Part shown: positions 15,590 through 24,387 of the stretch, in pieces
Layout: each line of letters starts with the position of its first letter
How positions within the stretch are numbered: position 1 is the stretch's first letter
From: Rhodospirillales bacterium
GTDB lineage: Bacteria > Pseudomonadota > Alphaproteobacteria > Acetobacterales > Acetobacteraceae
Assembly: GCA_028869995.1 (NCBI GenBank)
Contig: JAGWQN010000089.1
Coordinates: forward strand, 1 to 36,150
Direction of reading: 5' to 3'
Length of the DNA: 36,150 nt
The notes under the pieces: generated by a model
What the model was told of the DNA's origin: nothing
Database searches by the model: none
The model's input: the letters and a program-made list of their open reading frames with translations, nothing else
Program-made: the position numbers and the translations under genes

Positions 15590-16081
15590 ATGTCGAAAAA
15601 TCAAACCGCAGAAAATTCGCTACCGGAGCTGGACGCCGCCGATCGCCGCATCCTGCGCGCGCTGCAGACCGACGGCCGGCTGTCCAACAAGGACCTCGCG
15701 GCCCGCGCCCATCTCTCCGAATCCGCCTGCCTCGCCCGCACGCGCCGCCTGTTCGAACGCGGCATCATCCGCGCCATCCGCGCCCATATCGCGCCGGAAG
15801 CAGTCGGGCAGGGGACCGTGGTGCTCGTCGGCGTCGTGCTCGACCGTTCCACGCGCGAGAGCTTTGCTGCCTTCGAGTCCGCGGTCCGCGCCCTCGCGCC
15901 GGTCCTCGAATGCCATCTGGTCGCCGGCGACGTCGATTATTTCCTCAAGATCCGTGTCCGCGACATCGAGGGCTACAACCGCCTGCACGCCGAAAGGCTG
16001 ATCGCGCTGCCCGGCGTGCGCCAGGTCCGAACCTTCTTTGTCCTCGATGAGATCAAGGCCGATGGCCTGCTCGCGGTGTGA
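15590..16081 (+). CDS. acdR: Lrp/AsnC family regulator of acdS
   Basis: A 163-residue protein. An N-terminal helix-turn-helix (about 14-65) contains LDAADRRILRALQTDGR and NKDLAARAHLSESACLARTRRL. The C-terminal ligand-binding ab-sandwich (about 75-155) has VECHLVAGDVDYFL-type sequence (here APVLECHLVAGDVDYF) and ends RTFFVLDEIKAD. Its place, divergent from acdS with 124 bases between, matches the known AcdR arrangement, in which the Lrp-like protein senses ACC-related signals and activates acdS. It has no clear ribosome-binding site. A MoxR ATPase gene follows in the same direction after 54 bases. Confidence 0.88.
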   Translation: MSKNQTAENSLPELDAADRRILRALQTDGRLSNKDLAARAHLSESACLARTRRLFERGIIRAIRAHIAPEAVGQGTVVLVGVVLDRSTRESFAAFESAVRALAPVLECHLVAGDVDYFLKIRVRDIEGYNRLHAERLIALPGVRQVRTFFVLDEIKADGLLAV

Positions 16082-16135
16082 GACTTGCCTGCCCGTCGCG
16101 CCCCGCCGACACTCGCGCGCCAACCGGAGATCGCC

Positions 16136-16977
<842 letters not shown>

Positions 16978-16978
<1 letters not shown>

Positions 16979-18168
16979 TGTTCGCCCCCTTTATCGAGGC
17001 CCTGCGCCGCGAGGGGCTCCCGGTCTCGATCACCGAATATCTCACCCTCATGCAGGCGATGCGCGCAGGCGTTGCCGGCTACGACGTCGAGGATTTCTAC
17101 CACCTCGCGCGTGCGACGCTGGCCAAGGATGAGCGCCACCTCGACCGTTTCGACCGTGCCTTTGCCGAAGCGTTCAAAGGGCTGCAGCCGGCCGATCAGG
17201 CGCCGGGCGGGGACGATCGGCGCGAGCTTCCCGAGGCATGGCTCAGAAGGCTTGCCGAAAAGCTTCTCGGCCCGGAAGAGCTGGCCAAGATCGAGACCCT
17301 GGGCGGCTTCGACAAGCTGCTGGAAACCCTGCACCAGCGTCTCGCCGAGCAGCAGGGGCGCCACCAGGGCGGCAGCAAGTGGATCGGCACGGCGGGAACC
17401 TCGCCCTTCGGCGCCTACGGCGCGAACCCCGAGGGCGTCCGCATCGGCCAGGACCGGTCGCGCCTGCGCCGGGCCGTCAAGGTGTGGGACCGGCGCGAGT
17501 TCCGCGATCTCGATTCGGATGTGGAACTAGGTATTCGCAGCCTCAAACTCGCTCTGCGCCGCCTGCGCCGGTTCGCCCGCGAGGGTGCTGCCACGGAGCT
17601 CGATCTCCCCGGCACGATCCGCGACACCGCGCGCAACGCAGGCTCGCTCGAGCTGCGCCTGGTGCCCGAGCGGCGCAACGCGGTGAAGGTCCTGCTGCTG
17701 CTCGACATCGGCGGGTCGATGGACGAACACGTGCGCGCGAGCGAGGAGCTGTTTTCCGCCGCGCGCGCCGAGTTCAAGCACCTCGTTTCCTTCTATTTCC
17801 ACAACTGCCCCTACGAGCGGCTCTGGAGCACGAACCGGCGGCGCGCCGAGACCATGCGCGCCACCGACCAGGTGCTGCGCACCTATGGGCCGGACTACAA
17901 GCTGATCGTGGTCGGCGACGCGACGATGAGTCCTTACGAGATCACCCATGCCGGCGGCAGCGTCGAGCATTGGAACGCGGAGGCCGGCGCGGTCTGGCTG
18001 CAGCGATTGACCGGCCATTTCCGTCGTGCCGCCTGGCTCAACCCGCGCCCGCGCGCCTCCTGGCGCGAGGACGGCTCGGTCGGCCTCATCCACGAGCTGA
18101 TGGCGGGGCGGATGTATCCGCTGACCCTCGCCGGGATCGAGGCCATGACCCGCGACCTCGTGCACTGA
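16978..18168 (+). CDS. VWA-domain protein, partner of the MoxR ATPase (CoxE-like)
   Basis: A 396-residue protein starting MFAPFIEALRREGLPVSITEY. An N-terminal helical region (1-190) is followed by a von Willebrand factor A domain beginning at VKVLLLLDIGGSMDEHV. The metal-ion-dependent adhesion motif DxSxS is degenerate here (DIGGS), with Gly replacing the first serine, a variant I recall from this MoxR-linked family. Later blocks are FSAARAEFKHLVSFYFHNC and YKLIVVGDATMSPYEI. With the ATPase it probably forms a co-chaperone pair that inserts or activates a partner enzyme. The start codon overlaps the stop of the ATPase gene by one base. Target unknown. Confidence 0.9.
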
Positions 18169-18211
18169 TCACGCCGGCCAGGGGGCTCTCCGATCGCGGA
18201 GGCTGCCGGCG

Positions 18212-18538
18212 TCAGGCGACGCCCCGTCCAGCGCCTGGGGCCGGGGTGTAGCGGCCCGCCCGCCCGCGGGGAAAGCGGATCACTGTGCCGCCGGCCAGTG
18301 CACCCACGATCGCCGCTTCCCGGGCGTCGTCCTCGCCGCGCTCCCGCGCGGCTTCCCGCTCGGCGAGGGCCGCTTCCTCCTCGGCTTCGGCGTGCAGCGC
18401 GTCGAGGGCGCGCGTCGCCTCGGCCAGTTCGCGCTCGAGGCGCGTCGCCATCGCAACGGCGGCCTCGAACTGGCGGCGGCGCTCGGGCGCAGCCTCGCTG
18501 TCGCGCAGATAGGCAAGCATGGCGGCCAAGCATGTCAT
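18212..18538 (-). CDS. Small coiled-coil protein of unknown function
   Basis: A 108-residue product. ATG 18538 has GGAGG eight bases upstream, while a longer in-frame start at 18580 has none. Residues about 15-75 are charged and alanine-rich with heptad-like spacing (RLERELAEATRALDALHAEAEEEAALAEREAARERG), predicting a coiled coil. The tail has a basic RFPRGRAGRY stretch. No family recognised. It lies downstream of the XRE regulator on the same strand but 317 bases away, and is convergent with the VWA gene. Confidence 0.6.
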   Translation of the reverse strand: MTCLAAMLAYLRDSEAAPERRRQFEAAVAMATRLERELAEATRALDALHAEAEEEAALAEREAARERGEDDAREAAIVGALAGGTVIRFPRGRAGRYTPAPGAGRGVA

Positions 18539-18855
18539 GGCACGGACCTCCGTTCCCGACAGCTGCGCGCAAGCGGCCACGTCGTGCCGTCATGGGGTGG
18601 CGGGGAGCCGTGGCGGCCGTCATGGTCGGTGCTCCGCCACGGCACGATCCGCGCGCGGTCGGCGGCAAAGATCGACGGCATTGTTGCCCCCCGTTGATGG
18701 GAGTGACAAAGCGCATCTTTCATTATCCGGCAAGGAAAATGAAACTGAATCTTTAACAGCGCAACGTAGGCCCCGCTCGGCTCGCCCGGGCTTCGTGCGC
18801 CCGGCATGCCGGACCCGGCTTCGGTCTCGGCACGGCCGTCGGCCGCGAGAATTGC
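18539..18855. other. Intergenic region of 317 bases without a supported gene
   Basis: It separates the small coiled-coil gene from the XRE regulator gene. The left part is GC-rich. A short AT-rich block at about 18705-18760 is the likely promoter area for the coiled-coil gene. On the minus strand it contains GATAAT, one mismatch from the -10 consensus, but no good -35. The short open frames here have no coding signs. No convincing hairpin or RNA was seen. Confidence 0.5.
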
Positions 18856-19338
18856 TCAGTCGCGGATGGCCTCGCGCCATTTGCGTTCGATCGCCGAGCG
18901 CCGTTCCGAAAGCGTCAGCTCAAGGCGCTCGGTGAACGGGGTCTGCCGGCCCAGCGCGCGCACGTCGCGCCACACGCGCTGCGCCACGATGGCGATCGTG
19001 CGCTGGTCCGTGGGCATGCCCGCCTCGCGCAGCATCCGCAGGACGGCATCGGAAACCTCGGCGAATTCGTCGTCTTCCGCGCGCAGGCGTGCGGCGACGG
19101 CGGCGTCATCGAAGCCCTCCTGCGTCTCGCGCACGCCAGGCCCGTCGCCCAGCAGCTCGTTGGGCGTCACCCCGAGGATCGCGCAGATGTCCTGGATGCG
19201 ATGCGCGGGGAAGGTCGGCTCCACGGCGCGGAACCACTGCCCGACCGCCTGCTGCGTGATGCCGAGCCGTTGCGCGAGTTGCCGGCGCGACAGCCCGCGC
19301 GCCGCCATCAGCCGTTCGAGATTGCCCGCAAAATCCAT
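18856..19338 (-). CDS. XRE-family helix-turn-helix regulator
   Basis: A 160-residue protein. A Cro/C1-type DNA-binding domain fills about residues 5-65: NLERLMAARGLSRRQLAQRL, GITQQAVGQWFRA and ILGVTPNELLG are the helix-turn-helix and following helices. The rest (70-160) is a charged helical region of unknown role, possibly for dimerisation or ligand sensing. It is not a short phage repressor with a peptidase domain. A perfect 9-bp inverted repeat lies 58-82 bases before its start and may be its own operator. Targets unknown. The metallo-hydrolase gene upstream on the same strand and the coiled-coil gene downstream are candidates by position. Confidence 0.85.
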   Translation of the reverse strand: MDFAGNLERLMAARGLSRRQLAQRLGITQQAVGQWFRAVEPTFPAHRIQDICAILGVTPNELLGDGPGVRETQEGFDDAAVAARLRAEDDEFAEVSDAVLRMLREAGMPTDQRTIAIVAQRVWRDVRALGRQTPFTERLELTLSERRSAIERKWREAIRD

Positions 19339-19395
19339 CGCGAAACGATAGCCTCACCCTGTGCGCGCCGCAGCATAAAAGCGCCCTGCCTGCGA

Positions 19396-19420
19396 CGCTT
19401 GAAAGCGATAATTTCAAGCG
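19396..19420. promoter_or_regulatory. Perfect inverted repeat upstream of the XRE gene, operator candidate
   Basis: cgcttgaaa and tttcaagcg form an exact 9-bp inverted repeat with a 7-base AT-rich spacer, in the 111-bp gap before the XRE gene. XRE regulators bind such dyads and often control themselves. The lack of GC-rich arms and of a T-run argues against a terminator. Confidence 0.6.
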
Positions 19421-19449
19421 CCGTTGGCGCCGCCGGCGCGTTCGGGGCG

Positions 19450-20130
19450 TCAGGGCGCATGCGCGTCATCCTGCAGGAACGGATTGCTGCGCCGTTCGAT
19501 CCCGAAGGTCGAGCCTTCGCCATGCCCGCACAGGAAGGCGATGTCGTCGCCGAGGGGCAGCAGCTTGTCGCGGATCGCCGCGATCAGCGCCGCGTGGTCG
19601 CCGTAGGGAAAGTCGGTGCGTCCGACTGAGCCGCGGAACAGCACGTCTCCCACGATGGCGAAGCGCCGCGCCTTCTCGACGAACACGACATGGCCGGGCG
19701 TGTGCCCCGGACAATGCAGCACGTCGAACACGAGCGGCCCAAGCGCCAGCTTCTCACCCTCCGCGAGCCAGCGGTCGGGCAGCACATTCTCCATCCCCGA
19801 AAGCCCGAACCGCTGCGCGGCCTCCTCGATATGCTCGAGCAGGAACCGGTCACGAGGATCCGGGCCGAGCAGCGGCAAATCCGTGCCCTGGCGCTCGCGC
19901 AGGGCCGCCCGCAACGCCTTCGCGCCGCCGGCATGGTCGAGATGGCCGTGCGTCAGCCACAGCGCCTCGACGCTGAGCCCGAGCTGATCGATGCCGTGCA
20001 TGATCGCCGGGGCATCCCCGCCGGGATCGACGACGACGGCCTGCCGGGTCGCCTCGACCCACAGCAGCAGGCAGTTCTGCTGCAGCGGCGTGACCGGGAG
20101 GATGGCGACGCGGAAATCGTTGGCGGGCAT
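19450..20130 (-). CDS. Metallo-beta-lactamase-fold hydrolase, glyoxalase II-like (YcbL type)
   Basis: A 226-residue protein. The dinuclear metal site is complete: H61, H63, D65, H66 in THGHLDHAGG, H143 in HCPGHTPGH, D162 in GDVLFRGSVGRTD, and H203 in CGHGEGSTFG. The GSTFGIERRSNPFL ending is typical of YcbL-type proteins, which are shorter than full glyoxalase II and lack its C-terminal substrate domain. It probably hydrolyses thioesters such as S-lactoylglutathione, though physiological substrates of YcbL are unsettled. It follows phoB on the same strand after 71 bases, so it might be read through from the phosphate operon, but no function links it there. Weak ribosome site. Confidence 0.87.
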   Translation of the reverse strand: MPANDFRVAILPVTPLQQNCLLLWVEATRQAVVVDPGGDAPAIMHGIDQLGLSVEALWLTHGHLDHAGGAKALRAALRERQGTDLPLLGPDPRDRFLLEHIEEAAQRFGLSGMENVLPDRWLAEGEKLALGPLVFDVLHCPGHTPGHVVFVEKARRFAIVGDVLFRGSVGRTDFPYGDHAALIAAIRDKLLPLGDDIAFLCGHGEGSTFGIERRSNPFLQDDAHAP

Positions 20131-20201
20131 GGGCAAGGGGTCCGGGGGCAAGCTGGTGCCACGCTGCGGCGGAACCCGCGCGCGCGCAACCCCGCGCCGG
20201 C

Positions 20202-20951
20202 CTAGACGACCTCGGTGTCGAGCGCATAGCCCGCCGCGCGCACCGTGCGCACGACGTCGAGCTCGCCTTCGCCGTTGATGGATTTGCGCAGCCGGCGGAT
20301 ATGCACATCCACCGTGCGCGGCTCGACATGGATGTCCTTGCCCCACACGGCGTCGAGCAGTTCCTCGCGCGAGAAAACGCGCCGCGGATGCTGCATCAGG
20401 AACTCGAGCAGCCGGAACTCGGTCGGGCCTAGATGCAGCGGCCGCTCGTTGCGCCAGACACGATGAGCGGCGAGGTCCATGGTGATGTCGTGGAACACCA
20501 GCTTGCCCTTGGCCGGCATCGAGCTGGCGCGGCGCAGCAGCGCGCGCACGCGCGCCAGCAGCGCCTCGATGTTGAACGGCTTGGTGATGTAGTCGTCGGC
20601 GCCGGTGTTCAGCCCGCGCACCGCGTCCTGGTCCTCGGCGCGCGCCGTCACCATGATCACCGGCAGGTCGCGCGTTGCCGGCCGGCGGCGGATCTGGCGG
20701 CACACCTCGAGCCCGGAGACGGTCGGCAGCATCCAGTCGAGCAGCACCAGGTCGGGCGGTGCCTCGGCGATGCGGGTCAGCGCCTCCTGCCCGTCGACGG
20801 CCTCCTCGACGTGGTAGCCCTGCTTCTCGAGGTTGTAGCGCAGCATCGTCGCCAGCGCCGCCTCGTCCTCGACGACGAGGACGACGGGGCGCGCCCCGCC
20901 GCGCTCGGCCTGCCCGCCACGGGCGCTGTCCATCGTCGCCGCGCGCGTCAT
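20202..20951 (-). CDS. phoB: Phosphate regulon response regulator PhoB
   Basis: A 249-residue OmpR-family regulator. The receiver domain (about 22-140) has the acidic pair VVEDE, phosphoacceptor D72 in LVLLDWMLP, the switch threonine in VTARAED and the lysine in ITKPFN. The winged-helix domain (150-245) contains LGPTEFRLLEFLM and EPRTVDVHIRRLRK, the PhoB recognition helix. Its ATG overlaps the phoU stop as ATGA. This start gives an N-terminal extension of about 20 residues compared with most PhoB proteins. ATG 20933 would be shorter. It switches on phosphate-starvation genes, including the operon in which it lies. The partner kinase PhoR is not in this window. Confidence 0.95.
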   Translation of the reverse strand: MTRAATMDSARGGQAERGGARPVVLVVEDEAALATMLRYNLEKQGYHVEEAVDGQEALTRIAEAPPDLVLLDWMLPTVSGLEVCRQIRRRPATRDLPVIMVTARAEDQDAVRGLNTGADDYITKPFNIEALLARVRALLRRASSMPAKGKLVFHDITMDLAAHRVWRNERPLHLGPTEFRLLEFLMQHPRRVFSREELLDAVWGKDIHVEPRTVDVHIRRLRKSINGEGELDVVRTVRAAGYALDTEVV

Positions 20952-21679
20952 TCGGCCTCTCCCGTGCTCGGCCGCACCACCGCGTAGGGCGAGGTATCGG
21001 CCTTCGGCCGCGCCTCGGCGAGCGGCGTTCCCGTGACCGCGTAGTGGACGGTCTCGGCGATGTTGGTCGCATGGTCGCCGATCCGCTCCAGGTTCTTGGC
21101 GATGAACAGCAGGTGCGTGCAGGGCGTGATGTTGCGTGGATCTTCCATCATGTAGGTGATGAGCTCGCGGAAGATGGCGTTGTAGAAGCCGTCGATCGCC
21201 TCATCGGAGCGCCAGACGCGCAGCGCCTTCTCCGCGTCCGCCTCGCCGATCGCATCGACGATCGCCTTGAGGTTCTCCTGCACCAGGCGCGACATGTGCC
21301 CGAGCCCCGCGAGGCTGAACGGCAGCGTGTACTGGCCCAGCACCTTGCTGCGCTTCGCGACGTTGGCGGCATAATCGCCGATCCGTTCCAGATCGCCCGT
21401 CATCTTCAGCGCAGCGACGATCTGGCGCAGATCGCCCGCCACCGGCTGGCGCAGGGCCAGAAGGCGGATGACGAAGGCCTCGATGTCGCGCTCCATCGCG
21501 TCCACCTTGGCATCGCTCTCGACCACGCGCGTCGCGAGCTCGGCGTCGCCCTCGAGCACGGCCTGCGTGGCGAGGTTCACCTCGCTCTCCACCAGGCCGC
21601 CCATCTCGGTGATCAGCGCCGCGAGGCGCTTCAGCTCCTGCTCGTAGCTCTTGACGATGTGCTGGGTATTGTCCGACAT
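20948..21679 (-). CDS. phoU: Phosphate-specific transport regulator PhoU
   Basis: A 243-residue all-helical protein starting MSDNTQHIVKSYEQELKRL, with two three-helix PhoU repeats. The metal/phosphate-linked motifs ESDAKVDAMERDIE and LERIGDHATNIAE are present (the first repeat has DLERIGDYAANVA). PhoU links the Pst transporter to the PhoR kinase and keeps the Pho regulon off when phosphate is plentiful. GGAGG lies just upstream of its ATG, nine bases after the pstB stop. Order pstB-phoU-phoB is standard for alphaproteobacteria. Confidence 0.96.
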   Translation of the reverse strand: MSDNTQHIVKSYEQELKRLAALITEMGGLVESEVNLATQAVLEGDAELATRVVESDAKVDAMERDIEAFVIRLLALRQPVAGDLRQIVAALKMTGDLERIGDYAANVAKRSKVLGQYTLPFSLAGLGHMSRLVQENLKAIVDAIGEADAEKALRVWRSDEAIDGFYNAIFRELITYMMEDPRNITPCTHLLFIAKNLERIGDHATNIAETVHYAVTGTPLAEARPKADTSPYAVVRPSTGEAE

Positions 21680-21688
21680 CCAACCTCC

Positions 21689-22444
21689 TCAGCCGAATCG
21701 GCCGGTGATGTAGTCCTGCGTGCGCTTCTCGCGCGGCGCGGTGAACATCGTCGTGGCGCTCGCCACTTCGACCATCTCGCCGAGATAGAAAAATGCGACC
21801 TGGTCGGCGACGCGCGCTGCCTGCTGCATGTTGTGCGTCACCATGGCGATGGTGAAGTCGCGCTTGAGCTCGTCGATCAGCTCCTCGACCTTGAGGGTCG
21901 AGATCGGGTCGAGCGCGCTCGTCGGCTCGTCGAACAGGATCACTTCCGGCCGCACGGCGATCGTGCGCGCGATGCACAGCCGCTGTTGCTGCCCGCCCGA
22001 AAGCCCCGTCGCCGGCGTGTGCAGCCGGTCCTTCACCTCGTCCCAGAGGGCCGCCCGCGTGAGCGACCACTCCACGCGCTCCTCCATCTCCGCGCGCGAG
22101 GGCCGCTCGTGCAGCCGCACGCCGAAGGCGATGTTCTCGCGGATCGACATCGGGAACGGGGTCGGCTTCTGGAACACCATGCCGACACGCGAGCGCAACA
22201 GATCGACGTCAACGCCCGGGCCGATGACATTCATCCCGTCCATCATCACCTCGCCCGTTGCGTGCTGGCCGGGATAGAGGTCGTACATGCGGTTGAGGCA
22301 GCGCAGCAGGGTCGATTTGCCGCAGCCCGAGGGGCCGATGAGCGCGCTCACCTGGCGTTCGGGGAAGTCGAGCGTGATCGATTTCAGCGCGTGGTTCGCG
22401 CCGTAGTAGAAATCGAGGCCGTGGATGGCGATCTTGGGGGTCAT
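21689..22444 (-). CDS. pstB: Phosphate ABC transporter ATP-binding protein PstB
   Basis: A 251-residue ATPase, normal for PstB. Walker A is GPSGCGKST, the Q-loop [12 protein letters not shown], the ABC signature LSGGQQQRL, Walker [14 protein letters not shown], and the switch histidine lies in [13 protein letters not shown]. The start of the protein, [17 protein letters not shown], is diagnostic for PstB. It powers high-affinity phosphate import through PstC and PstA. It starts four bases after the pstA stop. Confidence 0.97.
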   Translation of the reverse strand: MTPKIAIHGLDFYYGANHALKSITLDFPERQVSALIGPSGCGKSTLLRCLNRMYDLYPGQHATGEVMMDGMNVIGPGVDVDLLRSRVGMVFQKPTPFPMSIRENIAFGVRLHERPSRAEMEERVEWSLTRAALWDEVKDRLHTPATGLSGGQQQRLCIARTIAVRPEVILFDEPTSALDPISTLKVEELIDELKRDFTIAMVTHNMQQAARVADQVAFFYLGEMVEVASATTMFTAPREKRTQDYITGRFG

Positions 22445-22448
22445 GGCG

Positions 22449-23351
22449 TCAGCGTGCTCCCTGGCGTCGCAACAGCACCAGTCGCGCGGCGATGCTGATC
22501 AGCAGCACGATCAGCGTCACCAGCAGGGCGGCGGCGTAGGCGAGCGCGTTGGCTGAGGCGAAGGGTTCGTTGATGAAGGCCCAGATCGCGTAGGTGAGGT
22601 AGCCGACCGGCGAGCGCACGAGCTGTCCGTTCCACAGATAGGACGACCAGCCCGCCGTGTAGATCAGCGGCGCCGTCTCGCCGACCGAGATCGCGAAGGC
22701 GAGCAGAACCCCGGTCAGGATCCCGGGCATCGCCACCGGCAGCGCGATCCGCCACGCCACGCGCCCTTCGCCCGCGCCGAGCGCGAAAGCCGCCTCCTGC
22801 ATCGCCGCCGGCACCTGGCTGAGCGCGAGTTCGGTGGTGCGGCAGATGTAGGGGAGGCAGAGGATGGCGATGGTAATGCAGGCGGCGGCGAGGGAGAACT
22901 GCCAGCCGAGCCCCTCGACCATCGTTATGTATCCGAAATAGCCGAGCACGATCGAGGGCACCCCCACCAGCACGTCCGCCATGAAGCGGATCGCGCTCGC
23001 GAACCAGGAGTGCTTGAACTGCGCCGCATACATCCCCGCCGCGACCCCAAGCGGCACCGCGAGGAGCATCGAGCCCGCGCCGATCAGCAGCGTCCCCTCG
23101 ATGGCATTGAGCAGACCGCCGCCGGTGCCCTGCGTCACCTCGAGGAACACCTTGGGCGTCAACGCCGAGATCCCGCGCAGCAGCACCAGCAGCAGGATCC
23201 AGCCCATGGCGAAGGCCAGCAGCCCGAAGCCGAGGGCGCACAGCCCCCACCCCAGCAGCGACTGCATCCGCCGCCGCCGCATCCGCCCGAGCCGTGCCGC
23301 CTCGCGCTGCGGGAACGGAGCCTCCTCGCCGGTCAGCGCCGCGCCGCTCAT
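22449..23351 (-). CDS. pstA: Phosphate ABC transporter permease PstA
   Basis: A 300-residue inner-membrane protein with about six helices. The ABC permease coupling region is [19 protein letters not shown], followed by [21 protein letters not shown], typical of Pst[16 protein letters not shown] marks the beginning of the BPD_transp_1 domain. The basic N-terminus is cytoplasmic. The ATG overlaps the pstC stop as ATGA, so it is coupled to pstC, with which it forms the channel. Confidence 0.96.
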   Translation of the reverse strand: MSGAALTGEEAPFPQREAARLGRMRRRRMQSLLGWGLCALGFGLLAFAMGWILLLVLLRGISALTPKVFLEVTQGTGGGLLNAIEGTLLIGAGSMLLAVPLGVAAGMYAAQFKHSWFASAIRFMADVLVGVPSIVLGYFGYITMVEGLGWQFSLAAACITIAILCLPYICRTTELALSQVPAAMQEAAFALGAGEGRVAWRIALPVAMPGILTGVLLAFAISVGETAPLIYTAGWSSYLWNGQLVRSPVGYLTYAIWAFINEPFASANALAYAAALLVTLIVLLISIAARLVLLRRQGAR

Positions 23352-24307
23352 ACCCGCGCATCCTTGAGCCCGGCGCGGTAGAGCACCAGCCGCGCCAGCG
23401 TGTTGACGCCCACGGAAATCACCGAGAGCATCAGCGCCACCTCCGCCAGCGAGCGTACCGCAAGCCCGGTCGGGTCCTGCAACGCGCTGTCAAGCTGCGA
23501 GACGATGAACGCCGCCATCGTGGAGATCGGCGAATAGATGTTCGGCGGCAGGTAGTTGAGCGCGTTGCCGCTCACCATCAGCACGGCCATGGTCTCGCCG
23601 AGCGCGCGTCCGGTGGCGAGGATGGTGACGCCGATCAGGATCTTGCGCACGCCGGGCAGCACTACTTTCCACACCGTTTCGAACTTCGTGGCGCCCAGCG
23701 CCGCGGCGGATTCGCGCACCACCATCGGCTCGGCCAGGATCGCGTCGCGCAGTGTCGCCGCGATCAGCGGCACGATCATCAGCGACAGCACGATCCCCGC
23801 TGTCAGCAGGCCATAACCGCTGCCCGTCGGCCCGCCGAGGAACGGCACGAACCCGAGGAGCCGCTGCATGATCGGAAAGATCGTGTGCCCGAGCAGCGGG
23901 ATCAGCACCGCATAGCCCCAAAGCCCGAACACCACCGAGGGCACCGCCGCCAGCAGCTCGACCAGGAACGAGAGCCACAGCCGTAGCTGCCCCGGCACCG
24001 CCTCGGCCAGGAAGATCGCCGCGCCGACGCCGACCGGCACCGCGATCACCAGCGCGAGCAGCGTCGAGAGCAGCGTGCCCGCAACCAGGAACAGGATGCC
24101 GTAATGCGCCCCGGGCAGCACCTGCACGCCGTCGCGCAGGATCGGCGATCCGTAGGTGTTGCCGAGGTTCCACGTCGAGGAGGTGACGAAGCCCACCCCG
24201 TTGAAGCGCACCGCCGGCCAGGAATAGACCGCGAGGAACACTATCACGGCCACCAGGCTGGCCGGCAGGATACCCGCGAAAACGGCAAGGACACGGCGGA
24301 AGGACAT
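23348..24307 (-). CDS. pstC: Phosphate ABC transporter permease PstC
   Basis: A 319-residue inner-membrane protein with six or more helices. ESAAALGATKFETVWKVVLP is the coupling loop to PstB, and ILATGRALGETMAVLMVSGN is the PstC signature. The N-terminal helix is followed by a periplasmic segment (VTSSTWNLGNTYGSPILRDG). It pairs with PstA. Its start lies 80 bases after the pstS stop, behind a strong hairpin that may lower its expression relative to pstS. Confidence 0.96.
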   Translation of the reverse strand: MSFRRVLAVFAGILPASLVAVIVFLAVYSWPAVRFNGVGFVTSSTWNLGNTYGSPILRDGVQVLPGAHYGILFLVAGTLLSTLLALVIAVPVGVGAAIFLAEAVPGQLRLWLSFLVELLAAVPSVVFGLWGYAVLIPLLGHTIFPIMQRLLGFVPFLGGPTGSGYGLLTAGIVLSLMIVPLIAATLRDAILAEPMVVRESAAALGATKFETVWKVVLPGVRKILIGVTILATGRALGETMAVLMVSGNALNYLPPNIYSPISTMAAFIVSQLDSALQDPTGLAVRSLAEVALMLSVISVGVNTLARLVLYRAGLKDARV

Positions 24308-24332
24308 CGGCGGACCCGGGGCTGAAACAGGA

Positions 24333-24361
24333 TGACGCCGCCGGGGTCGCCGGCGGCGTCA
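24333..24361 (-). terminator. Hairpin between pstS and pstC (attenuator or 3' stabiliser)
   Basis: A perfect 12-bp stem (tgacgccgccgg / ccggcggcgtca) with a 5-base loop in the only sizeable gap inside the pst operon. No T-run follows on the minus strand, so partial termination or protection of the pstS message is likelier than a full stop. Confidence 0.6.
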
Positions 24362-24387
24362 CGGTGTCTATCAGATCTTGTCGCGAG

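Noticed and set aside
18169..18211. Possible terminator between the VWA and coiled-coil genes
   Set aside because: Only short imperfect GC-rich pairing is seen and no T-run.
20675..22498. A plus-strand open frame of 607 codons opposite phoB, phoU and pstB
   Set aside because: Mirror of three conserved genes with no domain of its own.
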